Assembly (NCBI GenBank): GCA_964440265.1 | Contig: CAYTRU010000069.1 | Coordinates: 1 to 5,766, forward strand | DNA from: CAYMUN01 sp964440265 | Lineage (GTDB): Bacteria > Patescibacteriota > Saccharimonadia > Saccharimonadales > UBA4665 | DNA: 5,766 nt | Direction: 5' to 3' | In this document: positions 1 through 5,640 of the stretch, piece after piece | Layout of the letters: each line of letters starts with the position of its first letter | Numbering within the stretch: position 1 is the stretch's first letter | Made by a program: the position numbers and the translations under genes | The notes under the pieces: model-generated | Told to the model about the DNA's origin: nothing | The model's input: only the letters and a program-made list of their open reading frames with translations | Database searches by the model: none

Positions 1-2
1 AA

Positions 3-98
3 CGACTTATGAACTCAGCGATTATGCAGAGTGCCTATGACACTGCCCTTCCTGCGTTCGTAAGCCAAATTGGTACACAAACCGAAGCAACCACTTAA
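3..98 (+). CDS. 3' end of an unidentified protein gene (partial)
   Basis: An open frame runs in from the left edge and stops at TAA 96-98, giving about 31 C-terminal residues. The last part reads LPAFVSQIGTQTEATT. The tail is mildly hydrophobic and then polar, as at the end of many membrane or secreted proteins, but it is too short to assign a family. No intrinsic terminator follows. The downstream bases hold only a run of seven C then seven T (115-128), without a stem. The frame is supported only by being open to the edge and having plausible composition, so chance remains possible. Confidence 0.5.
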   Translation, partial: RLMNSAIMQSAYDTALPAFVSQIGTQTEATT

Positions 99-261
99 AA
101 CCCTCAGCTCATATCCCCCCCTTTTTTTGCTTCGCGTATGCACTCTATGACACAGATCTTCATACCTTCTGCTGAAAGTCCGATTTCATTTGAGCAAATG
201 AATTAGCTATTCAAAGTAGAACACTAGCTGCCATCAGTCGCAGTGGTTCAAATCTTAAATA

Positions 262-546
262 CTATGGTAGGTACGGTTGTTGCTTGAGGCCTTTGTACAG
301 AACAGCGAAAACCTTATCCAGGTATTCGTACATTTCTTCTGTCGAGTCAAATGCATACAATGTCAGGTTAAAGTAATCATTAGTCGTAAGTGACTCGCTC
401 GTGAGCAACTCTGCGAACGCATCTTGGAGTTCTTGTTGAGCAGTTGGCGACAGCCGCTCGACTATTTTCTTGACTTCAATCATGTCATCATCTGCAACTT
501 CAACGTTCAGGTAGTTTTGGATGAAGTCTCGTAAGATATCTTTCAT
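262..546 (-). CDS. Small acidic hypothetical protein, 94 aa
   Basis: I do not recognise this protein. It starts at ATG (complement of 544-546) and ends at TAG (complement of 262-264). It is acidic and appears largely helical, with an amphipathic N-terminus (MKDILRDFIQNYL), a DDD cluster near residues 19-21, a segment rich in E, Q and L (residues 30-50), and an aromatic C-terminal third (DYFNLTLYAF, EEMYEYLDKVF). There is no signal peptide, membrane segment or cysteine, so it is probably cytosolic. It points away from the two-component operon and stands alone. No Shine-Dalgarno sequence precedes the ATG. A TATAAA -10-like element about 18 nt upstream would give a very short 5' leader. Its size and acidity would fit an antitoxin or immunity-type protein, but no motif shows that and no toxin gene lies beside it. 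Confidence 0.6.
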   Translation of the reverse strand: MKDILRDFIQNYLNVEVADDDMIEVKKIVERLSPTAQQELQDAFAELLTSESLTTNDYFNLTLYAFDSTEEMYEYLDKVFAVLYKGLKQQPYLP

Positions 547-563
547 GGTAGATATCTTAACAT

Positions 564-569
564 TTTATA
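564..569 (-). promoter_or_regulatory. Possible -10 element for the 94-aa gene
   Basis: The complement of these bases reads TATAAA, 17 nt before the ATG of the - strand gene. Transcription would begin about 10-12 nt before the ATG, leaving no room for a Shine-Dalgarno site, and none is seen. No good -35 hexamer lies 16-18 bp upstream, so this is a weak call. Confidence 0.25.
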
Positions 570-705
570 CATGCTTTGGTGATCATAATGGTAGAAAACG
601 TACAATGATACAAGTACAGTTCTCATAGCTTTTGATTGCCACAGGGTACCTCCATTATTCTAGTATTTGATTCTCTTAGTGGTACAAAATGATGCTATTA
701 CGTAC

Positions 706-849
706 ATGCACCAGGATGCATTTTGCCCTTTTTGCGAAATCGATATCTCAAGAAATCCTATCCTACAAGAGAGTAAGCATGTTCGCGTTAATTTTAGTAT
801 TTATTTCGCTCTACATATTTTAACGATGCGTTCCAATAACCTTCAGTAA
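706..849 (+). pseudogene. Truncated HIT-like (histidine triad) protein remnant
   Basis: This is a 47-codon frame from ATG 706 to TAA 847-849 that can be extended upstream to TTG 667 (60 codons). Residues 6-31 contain FCPFCEIDISRN, an ILQES segment and RVNFS. From memory, this resembles the N-terminal region of HIT-family nucleotide hydrolases or transferases: a CxFC zinc or structural motif, then an (I/L)xES stretch and a strand before the GHxLxIPKRH segment. Here the similarity fades after RVNFS. A lone HIL (residues 37-39) could mark the remains of the GH-L-L strand, and the HxHxH catalytic triad is absent because the frame ends early. Intact HIT proteins usually have 110-150 residues. No Shine-Dalgarno site precedes the ATG. 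The simplest reading is a decayed fragment. A chance open frame is the alternative, and an intact tiny Cys-pair protein is less likely. Confidence 0.35.
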
Positions 850-897
850 AAACGCAGGAGCTCAGCTCAGAATACTCAGGTAATCCAAGATGTTAAT

Positions 898-929
898 TTG
901 AGCTTCCTTTGAGGTTGTTTTGATACAGT
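898..929 (+). promoter_or_regulatory. Promoter and direct-repeat operator of the response regulator gene
   Basis: TTGAG at 898-902, TTGAG at 909-913 and TTGA at 920-923 repeat with an exact 11-bp period. A -10-like TACAGT lies at 924-929, 10 bp after the second repeat. No separate consensus -35 hexamer is seen; the repeats occupy that region. Direct repeats with 11-bp period replacing the -35 are typical of PhoB/OmpR-class activator sites. The same box with the same offset to the -10 recurs at 2629-2660, which supports function. A second possible -10, TATATT at 929-934, overlaps. Binding by the adjacent regulator, meaning autoregulation, is inferred. Confidence 0.6.
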
Positions 930-938
930 ATATTTATA

Positions 939-1607
939 ATGAAGATTTTATTGGTCGAGGACGACCAAACAATTGCGGCGGCCGTTCGAGATGGCCTCAA
1001 GCAAGAAACATTTGCCGTTGACGTCGTCTATAATGGTGAGGAAGCATATTATACCGCCCTTGCGAGTAGCTACGACTTGGTTATCTTAGATGTCATGTTA
1101 CCGGGCATGAATGGTATTGAACTAGCGCAGGCACTCCGTCATAAAAAGGTACAAACTCCCATTCTTATGCTGTCGGCAAAAGGCGAAACAACAGATAGGA
1201 TAGTCGGCCTCAACATAGGAGCTGATGACTATATGACCAAACCTTTTTCGTTTGAAGAGTTACTTGCACGTACCAAGGCACTCTTACGTAGGCCACAGGA
1301 ATCTACAGGACACGTACTACGAGTTGCCGATCTTGCGCTCAATACGGTGACTAACGAGGTAACGAGAGACGGCACGACGATACGTTTATCGGCTAAAGAA
1401 TATTCGCTGCTTGAATACTTGATGCGCAATAACCAACGAACCATCAGCAAAAACAATTTACTGAATCATGTATGGGATTTTGATGCTGATGTACTACCTC
1501 ATACGGTAGAGGTAAACGTAGCTAATCTGCGCTCAAAAGTAGACAAACCCTTTGGCGCACAGCTTATCCACACTGTCCGTGGCTTTGGCTATACCATCAA
1601 AGAGTAG
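939..1607 (+). CDS. OmpR/PhoB-family response regulator
   Basis: This is a DNA-binding response regulator of 222 aa, a typical family length. Residues 1-115 form the receiver domain: acidic pocket D8/D9, phospho-acceptor D51 in LDVMLPG, switch residue S79 in LSA, and K101 in the KPF motif. Residues about 125-221 form the winged helix-turn-helix: RLSAKEYSLLEYL, the recognition-helix region HTVEVNVANLRSK, and the closing wing hairpin IHTVRGFGYTI. It acts in the cytoplasm, receiving phosphate from the kinase encoded 2 nt downstream. MKILLVEDD is the usual family start, so ATG 939 is secure. No Shine-Dalgarno site lies before it, and the candidate -10 elements end 4-9 nt upstream, so the mRNA is probably leaderless. 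All key residues are intact. The family call is firm; the target genes are inferred from the shared box at 898-929 and 2629-2660. Confidence 0.95.
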   Translation: MKILLVEDDQTIAAAVRDGLKQETFAVDVVYNGEEAYYTALASSYDLVILDVMLPGMNGIELAQALRHKKVQTPILMLSAKGETTDRIVGLNIGADDYMTKPFSFEELLARTKALLRRPQESTGHVLRVADLALNTVTNEVTRDGTTIRLSAKEYSLLEYLMRNNQRTISKNNLLNHVWDFDADVLPHTVEVNVANLRSKVDKPFGAQLIHTVRGFGYTIKE

Positions 1608-1609
1608 TC

Positions 1610-2632
1610 ATGAGAAAGTGGACAATTACTCTATCAAAACCAACCGTTCAGTTAACGCTGACATACCTCGCCATAATTATAGGTGCCAGCCTGGTGTACG
1701 GCACTGTGATGTACCGTGTTACGGCCAAACAATTGGTGGTGCAATTTTATAATGCAAACGGTACGCATAAAATCATGGGGACACCGGGAGATATTCCTTT
1801 ACCGTCAAATATACCGAGTACTGTGGCCAATAGTACAAAGAGCAGAGGCGTATTAAGGCAAAATCTTATTATATTGAATGCTGGAGTCATAGTGCTCGGT
1901 ATTCCTTCCTGTTACTTTCTGGCACGACGTACACTACGTCCAATGGAAGATGTTATGGAGAGCCAAGCAAGATTCTCCTCAGATGCGGCACATGAACTAA
2001 GGACACCGGTTGCCGCCTTGCGGGTTAGAAACGAAGTGGCCCTTCGTACCACGAACCTATCTCTGCAGCAGGCTAAACAAATTATTCAGGAGAGCGCCGA
2101 CCAAGCGATTCGTCTTGAGAGGCTATCCGAGGCATTACTGCAACTATCTTCGGGACAGCATAAGCGTATGGGTAAAACTATACATCTTGAAGATGCGGCT
2201 AATGAGGCTATGAACCTGCATATACTGCCAGCTCAGTCTAAGCATATTTCGATAAGCGATCGGGTATCCAATATCACCGTACAGGCCAGCCGCCAGGATG
2301 TTGTACAGGCAATAAGCATTCTGCTGGATAACGCCATAAAGTACAGTTCACGGGGTAGCAATATTATCATGACCAGTGAACAGGACCAAAAGTGGGGCCT
2401 AGTACACATTATTGATGAAGGCCAGGGCGTCAGAGCTACCGATATCCCTCGCATATTTGATCGATTCTACCGCGCCAGTCATGCCAGAACAACAGATGCC
2501 ACATCTAGCTATGGGCTCGGTTTATCGATCGCCTACAAGCTTGTCACTCAAAATAATGGCGTACTGAGTGTACGAAGTACACTGGGCGAGGGTTCGACTT
2601 TTACAATAAAATTACCACTAGCAAAGACTTGA
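1610..2632 (+). CDS. Sensor histidine kinase, two-helix, HAMP-less
   Basis: This 340-aa membrane kinase is the partner of the upstream regulator (2-nt gap after TAG, likely translational coupling, with only a weak AAAGAG upstream). A first membrane helix at about 13-35 and a second at about 86-105 flank a short extracytoplasmic loop of about 50 residues. The H-box FSSDAAHELRTP follows with phospho-acceptor H128, and the dimerisation helices run to about 182. The ATP-binding domain carries the N-box LLDNAIKYS (N241), the G1 box DEGQGV (D269), the F-box IFDRFYR (282-288) and the G2 box YGLGLS (301-306). All catalytic motifs are intact. Only about 23 residues separate the second helix from H128, so there is no room for a HAMP domain; the linker is LARRTLRPMEDVMESQARF. 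The signal is unknown. The short loop suggests membrane-proximal sensing or sensing through the neighbouring transporter (inference). Confidence 0.93.
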   Translation: MRKWTITLSKPTVQLTLTYLAIIIGASLVYGTVMYRVTAKQLVVQFYNANGTHKIMGTPGDIPLPSNIPSTVANSTKSRGVLRQNLIILNAGVIVLGIPSCYFLARRTLRPMEDVMESQARFSSDAAHELRTPVAALRVRNEVALRTTNLSLQQAKQIIQESADQAIRLERLSEALLQLSSGQHKRMGKTIHLEDAANEAMNLHILPAQSKHISISDRVSNITVQASRQDVVQAISILLDNAIKYSSRGSNIIMTSEQDQKWGLVHIIDEGQGVRATDIPRIFDRFYRASHARTTDATSSYGLGLSIAYKLVTQNNGVLSVRSTLGEGSTFTIKLPLAKT

Positions 2633-2660
2633 GCCTCCTTTGAAGTTGCTGACATATAGT
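2629..2660 (+). promoter_or_regulatory. Second copy of the direct-repeat promoter box, ahead of the ABC permease
   Basis: TTGAG at 2629-2633 and TTGAA at 2640-2644 are 11 bp apart. A -10-like TATAGT follows at 2655-2660, 10 bp after the second repeat. Aligned with 898-929, 25 of 32 positions agree, including the TTGAGC(C/T)TCCTTTGA(A/G)G core, and the offset to the -10 is identical. The box begins in the kinase stop codon (TGA 2630-2632). The third TTGA of the first copy is not kept in phase here; CTGACA at 2649-2654 takes its place. Transcription would start near 2667, giving a leader of about 22 nt with a good Shine-Dalgarno site. It probably lets the phosphorylated regulator drive the transporter genes separately from its own operon. 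Confidence 0.6.
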
Positions 2661-2673
2661 CAGTGTCATCAAC
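2645..2673. repeat. 10-bp inverted repeat over the second promoter
   Basis: GTTGCTGACA (2645-2654) and TGTCATCAAC (2664-2673) are inverted copies with one mismatch, separated by 9 bp that include the -10 hexamer. A shorter competing pair, CTGAC (2649-2653) and GTCAG (2659-2663), lies inside. There is no T-tract after it, so it is not an intrinsic terminator. It could be a repressor operator, or a hairpin in read-through mRNA from the kinase gene. Confidence 0.55.
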
Positions 2674-2688
2674 TAATAAAGGAGTCAT

Positions 2689-4053
2689 ATGAATGTTGTG
2701 ACCTTGGGAATGCGCAATGCATTCCGGAACAGAACCCGGACGATGGCGATCATTGCCATTCTAGGACTTAGTATTGGGCTGAGCCTGCTGATGCTTATCT
2801 CCTACCAGGCGGTACAGCAAAAAATAACCGATACAAAAGGATCAATTGGTAACACGGTCACCATTCGCCCAGCCGGCAATACTGGTATGATAGGTCAAAA
2901 CAGCAGCACACTTTCAGCCGACAAGTTAGATGATGTTAAGGATATTAATCATGTAAAAGATGATGTTAATATCTTAACCGATAGCCTCAGTACTGAAGGT
3001 AGTGCGACAATGATGGGAGCTTCAAGCGACTCGCCCAAGACAAGTCTAAAGTCACCTGTTGAGCTCAAAAAGAGTACCGACAGCAATGGCGTAACAACCT
3101 ACAGCGGCGGTGGCCTGATGGTTGCCGGAGGACTACCAGAGAACTTTAGCCCTCCTATGAACATGTCAGGTTCGTCTAGCCCAACAAATGAAAATACCGT
3201 GCCTGGTGGCTCATCACTCAAGGTTACCAATGGCAAAGCCATCGACGGTACAAAAGACAGCAACGATGCAATGCTGAGTGGGGCCATGGCTAAAAAGAAT
3301 GGCCTGAAAGTAGGTGATACATTTACCGCTTACGATGTAACTTTCACCGTTAAGGCATTGTTCAAGGCTGAGACCGAGAGTGCAAACAACACCATAATCG
3401 TTTCCCTGCCAACGCAGCAACGTTTGAGCAACCGCGCTGGGCAAGTGTCAACAGCTATTGCAACCATCAATTCGCTAGACAATCTTAAAAGCGCCACCGA
3501 TGCTATCAAAACTAAATTAGGTGACAGCGCCGATGTTACAAGTGCGCTCGAGCAGGCCGACAAAGCGCTAACACCGCTTGCAAGCGTCAAAAAAGTAGCC
3601 CTCTTTAGCCTCTTTGGCTCGGTTGTTGCCGGAGGTGTTGTAATCCTTATGATGATGGTTATGATCGTACGAGAGCGCCGTCGAGAAATCGGTATCCTCA
3701 AGGCGATCGGCGCATCAAACCCCAGGATCATATTACAGTTCATGACCGAAGCGCTAACGCTGACATTCATTGGAGCGGTTATTGGACTACTCATCGGCAT
3801 CATTGGCGGACACCCAGTTACAGCATCACTCGTAGACAGTAGTGTAAGCAGCTCAACTTCGTCGGCTGGCGGTTTACCACCGCGCCCTTCAGCAATCGAC
3901 ATCGGCGATCTTAAAGATATACAAGCGCAGATCGGATTCAGCGTCATATTGTTTGGCCTGGGCGGCGCATTGTTTATTGCAATGCTCGGCAGTTCGTTCG
4001 CTGGGTGGCTTATCGCGAAAGTACGACCCTCAGAAGTTATGAGACAAGACTAA
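2689..4053 (+). CDS. MacB/FtsX-type ABC transporter permease
   Basis: This is a 454-aa membrane subunit with the MacB-type layout: one N-terminal helix (about 18-38), a large extracytoplasmic domain (about 39-301), then three helices (about 302-327, 354-377 and 416-443). The coupling segment RRREIGILKAIGAS (330-343), characteristic of FtsX/MacB/LolC permeases, contacts the ATPase. The extracytoplasmic domain resembles the MacB periplasmic core at its ends, with LKVGDTF at 206-212. It contains a low-complexity Ser/Gly/Asn/Met/Pro stretch at about 100-180, and the last loop holds a Ser-rich VDSSVSSSTSS segment at 382-392. The start is ATG 2689 with AAAGGAG at 2678-2684 and a 4-nt spacer. Such permeases work as dimers in type VII mechanotransmission exporters, moving substrates on the outer side of the membrane. 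The substrate is unknown; its pairing with a two-component system suggests antimicrobial or envelope-stress export (inference). Confidence 0.9.
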   Translation: MNVVTLGMRNAFRNRTRTMAIIAILGLSIGLSLLMLISYQAVQQKITDTKGSIGNTVTIRPAGNTGMIGQNSSTLSADKLDDVKDINHVKDDVNILTDSLSTEGSATMMGASSDSPKTSLKSPVELKKSTDSNGVTTYSGGGLMVAGGLPENFSPPMNMSGSSSPTNENTVPGGSSLKVTNGKAIDGTKDSNDAMLSGAMAKKNGLKVGDTFTAYDVTFTVKALFKAETESANNTIIVSLPTQQRLSNRAGQVSTAIATINSLDNLKSATDAIKTKLGDSADVTSALEQADKALTPLASVKKVALFSLFGSVVAGGVVILMMMVMIVRERRREIGILKAIGASNPRIILQFMTEALTLTFIGAVIGLLIGIIGGHPVTASLVDSSVSSSTSSAGGLPPRPSAIDIGDLKDIQAQIGFSVILFGLGGALFIAMLGSSFAGWLIAKVRPSEVMRQD

Positions 4054-4058
4054 AGGAG
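4053..4058 (+). promoter_or_regulatory. Ribosome binding site fixing the ATPase start
   Basis: AAGGAG lies 6 nt before ATG 4065 and overlaps the permease stop codon TAA 4051-4053 by one base. It favours ATG 4065 over the in-frame ATG 4005, which lies inside the permease gene and lacks a comparable site. The short gap implies coupled translation of permease and ATPase. Confidence 0.8.
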
Positions 4059-4064
4059 AACAAT

Positions 4065-4733
4065 ATGGTAGAGGTAAAAAAAGTATCGCGCACCTTCCAA
4101 TCTGGTGAGGAGAAAGTTACGGCCGTCAGTGATGTTAGCTTCGCAGTACGCGCGGGTACCTTCGCATCCATCGTAGGCACGAGCGGTAGTGGTAAAACAA
4201 CACTGTTGAGTCTCCTGGGCACGCTCGATAAACCCACAAAGGGCAGCGTTGAGATCGATGGCGTCGACGTCACAAAGCTTTCAGACCATAAGCTAGTAGA
4301 ATACCGACGCAAACAAATTGGCTTTGTGTTTCAAGGCTACAATCTCATCCCCAATCTAACGGCCCTGGAAAATGTCATGCTTCCGCTTTCGTTTGAGTCA
4401 ATTCCAGGCCCAGAGCGAAAACAGCGAGCAAAAGAGCTCCTTGAGCAAGTCGGTCTTACGAACGCTCAAATGCAACGTAAACCATCACATTTGAGCGGTG
4501 GTCAGCAGCAGCGCGTCGCCATCGCCCGAGCGCTTGCCAACAAACCATCGCTTATCTTAGCTGATGAGCCTACCGGTAATCTAGACACAGCGACCGGCAA
4601 GAAGATTTTTGATTTGTTACATTCACTAGCACGAGCTGAGAACACTACTATTATTGCCGTGACGCACGACCTTTCTATCGCCGGCAAAACCGATGAATCA
4701 TTTCGGCTCAAAGATGGCGAGCTCATTGCGTAA
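4065..4733 (+). CDS. ABC transporter ATP-binding protein (MacB/LolD family)
   Basis: This 222-aa ATPase powers the permease encoded 11 nt upstream. The motifs are complete: Walker A GTSGSGKT (38-45), Q-loop FVFQGYNLIPNLT (Q90), signature LSGGQQQR (143-150), Walker B LILADEPTGNLD (163-174, catalytic E168) and the switch histidine H201 in VTHD. The FQGYNLIPNLTALENV stretch and ADEPTGNLD are typical of the MacB/LolD/FtsE group, and the length matches that family. It is cytoplasmic and dimerises against the coupling helices of the permease. The start at ATG 4065 is set by AAGGAG at 4053-4058 and by the family's usual N-terminus (MVEVKKVSRTF). A 20-codon upstream extension is possible but would be overlap sequence. 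No residue is missing. It is co-transcribed with the permease and, 23 nt on, the DUF5666-like gene. Confidence 0.95.
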   Translation: MVEVKKVSRTFQSGEEKVTAVSDVSFAVRAGTFASIVGTSGSGKTTLLSLLGTLDKPTKGSVEIDGVDVTKLSDHKLVEYRRKQIGFVFQGYNLIPNLTALENVMLPLSFESIPGPERKQRAKELLEQVGLTNAQMQRKPSHLSGGQQQRVAIARALANKPSLILADEPTGNLDTATGKKIFDLLHSLARAENTTIIAVTHDLSIAGKTDESFRLKDGELIA

Positions 4734-4756
4734 ACACTAAGAATTAAGGAGTTACT

Positions 4757-5263
4757 ATGGAACCACCACGCACACAAAAAGAGTCAGCCAAGCAGTCATC
4801 ACCAATGGTTTGGCTTGGTGTAGCCGCAGTCATTTTAATCATCGGATTCCTTGGTGCTATGCACTATCTAAAAGCCTCTAACGACGAGACTGAGCCTGCC
4901 ACCAACCAATCGCTAGACGGCAGTCAGACGGTCAACACCTCCGAGGACGGGGCTGCGATAGACGACGAGCCATGCCCCAATGGTCAGCATAAAGCAGTAC
5001 TGAGCGTTAGTGGCGAACAGGTTGTGACCTGCGGCACTCCTGCCAGCGGCAAAGTGACCAACACAACTAGTGATTCAATCACCATTACAGATAGCTCGGA
5101 TGGCAGTTCTAAGACATACGCTATTACAAGCGACACAGTGTTGGCAAAGAAAGGCGGCGTCAGGGTGAAAATGTCCGAGATCACAATTGGTGAAAATATA
5201 GGCGTAATTCCCAACGATGATAATACTGCGGCTAAGCGTATCCTTGCCGATCTGCCTCAGTAA
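4757..5263 (+). CDS. Membrane-anchored protein with DUF5666-like domain
   Basis: This 168-aa protein has a short cytoplasmic N-terminus (1-16), one membrane helix (MVWLGVAAVILIIGFLGAM, 17-35), an acidic low-complexity spacer (41-72), then an extracytoplasmic domain. Residues 98-165 (GKVTNTTSDSITITDSSDG, TVLAKKG, VKMSEITIGENIGVI, AAKRILADL) follow the small beta-barrel pattern I associate with DUF5666: a G-x-V strand, an x-I-T-I-x strand, a T-x-I/V turn, a 'G-x-x-I/V-x-V' strand and a closing A-x-x-I strand. Two cysteines, C73 and C92, flank a short strand and could form a disulfide outside the cell. The start is ATG 4757 with AAGGAG at 4746-4751 and a 5-nt spacer. It is the last closely spaced gene after permease and ATPase, so it is probably an accessory subunit of the exporter or a sensor partner (inference). 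No lipobox is seen, so it is anchored by the helix rather than by lipid. Confidence 0.8.
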   Translation: MEPPRTQKESAKQSSPMVWLGVAAVILIIGFLGAMHYLKASNDETEPATNQSLDGSQTVNTSEDGAAIDDEPCPNGQHKAVLSVSGEQVVTCGTPASGKVTNTTSDSITITDSSDGSSKTYAITSDTVLAKKGGVRVKMSEITIGENIGVIPNDDNTAAKRILADLPQ

Positions 5264-5267
5264 CCGA

Positions 5268-5291
5268 TTGGCTTTGATTTTATGCTATGCT
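5268..5291 (+). promoter_or_regulatory. Possible extended -10 promoter before the proline-tailed gene
   Basis: TGCTATGCT at 5283-5291 fits an extended -10 (TGn then TATGCT). TTGGCT (5268-5273) and TTGATT (5274-5279) lie upstream but at poor spacing for a -35. The 57 nt between the predicted start and ATG 5355 are AT-rich. The gap holds no terminator, so read-through from the exporter operon is also possible. Confidence 0.35.
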
Positions 5292-5354
5292 CCCGAAAAT
5301 AACCATAAGCTGTTACTATTAATCTTTAATTCCATTAATTATTAGAGGAGGGCT

Positions 5355-5603
5355 ATGGAAACTATTAGACTATTAGACAATTTTGATGATATAGCATCAT
5401 CATTAGCGGAAGTTGATGCCCGGGGTGATGAAATTATACGCGGTATGTACGACGCACCCCGAGATCCTTCATCAAAGCTCGTACGAACATTAGGTCAACT
5501 TGGTAGCATAGAAATCACACTCGGACCCGTCCCAGAGCAACCTAAGGAGCCGCAGCCCGCGCCGCAGAAGCCAAAGCAGCCAGAACCAGAACCCATGCCC
5601 TAA
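5355..5603 (+). CDS. Small protein with proline-rich C-terminal tail, 82 aa
   Basis: I do not recognise this protein. A strong Shine-Dalgarno site (GAGGAGG at 5345-5351) lies just 3 nt before ATG 5355. Residues 1-35 look helical and acidic (DNFDDIASSLAEVDARGDEII). Residues 41-58 hold KLVRTLGQLGSIEITLG. Residues 58-82 are a proline-rich tail with 11 prolines in 25 residues, alternating with E, Q and K (PEQPKEPQPAPQKPKQPEPE). There is no signal peptide or membrane helix. Proline-rich tails of this type act as stiff spacers or as binding sites for other proteins. The gene lies 91 nt after the DUF5666-like gene and is closed by an intrinsic terminator, so it may be the last gene of the same transcript or a separate unit. 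Start and terminator make it a convincing real gene; its role is unknown. Confidence 0.72.
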   Translation: METIRLLDNFDDIASSLAEVDARGDEIIRGMYDAPRDPSSKLVRTLGQLGSIEITLGPVPEQPKEPQPAPQKPKQPEPEPMP

Positions 5604-5607
5604 GAAG

Positions 5608-5640
5608 AAAAACCTCAACATCAGTTGGGGCTTTTCTTTG
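5608..5640 (+). terminator. Intrinsic terminator
   Basis: The stem CCTCAAC (5613-5619) pairs with GTTGGGG (5624-5630) through one G-T wobble, around the loop ATCA, followed by CTTTTCTTTG. An A-run precedes the stem, so it may also stop transcription arriving from the opposite strand. It starts 5 nt after the stop codon of the proline-tailed gene and is the only clear terminator in the window. Confidence 0.85.

Noticed and set aside
115..128. Seven C followed by seven T after the first gene
   Set aside because: It has no complementary G-rich arm, so it is not an intrinsic terminator; probably a simple homopolymer tract.
861..879. Three CTCAG repeats
   Set aside because: The spacing is irregular (5 and 9 bp) and the unit is short; consistent with chance.
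1552..1752. 66-codon + strand frame across the regulator-kinase junction
   Set aside because: It is an out-of-frame shadow of two confident genes.
2926..2965. Repeated GATGATGTTAA within the permease gene
   Set aside because: It reflects the similar peptide stretches DDVKDI and DDVNIL in coding sequence, and no wider repeat is visible.
3330..3947. 205-codon open frame on the - strand inside the permease gene
   Set aside because: It lies wholly opposite a well-supported permease, and its translation is rich in I, R, S and T repeats typical of antisense frames, with no domain motif or ribosome site.
4005..4064. Upstream in-frame ATG giving a 242-aa ATPase
   Set aside because: It lies inside the permease coding sequence and lacks a comparable ribosome site; ATG 4065 has AAGGAG at proper spacing and the usual family N-terminus.
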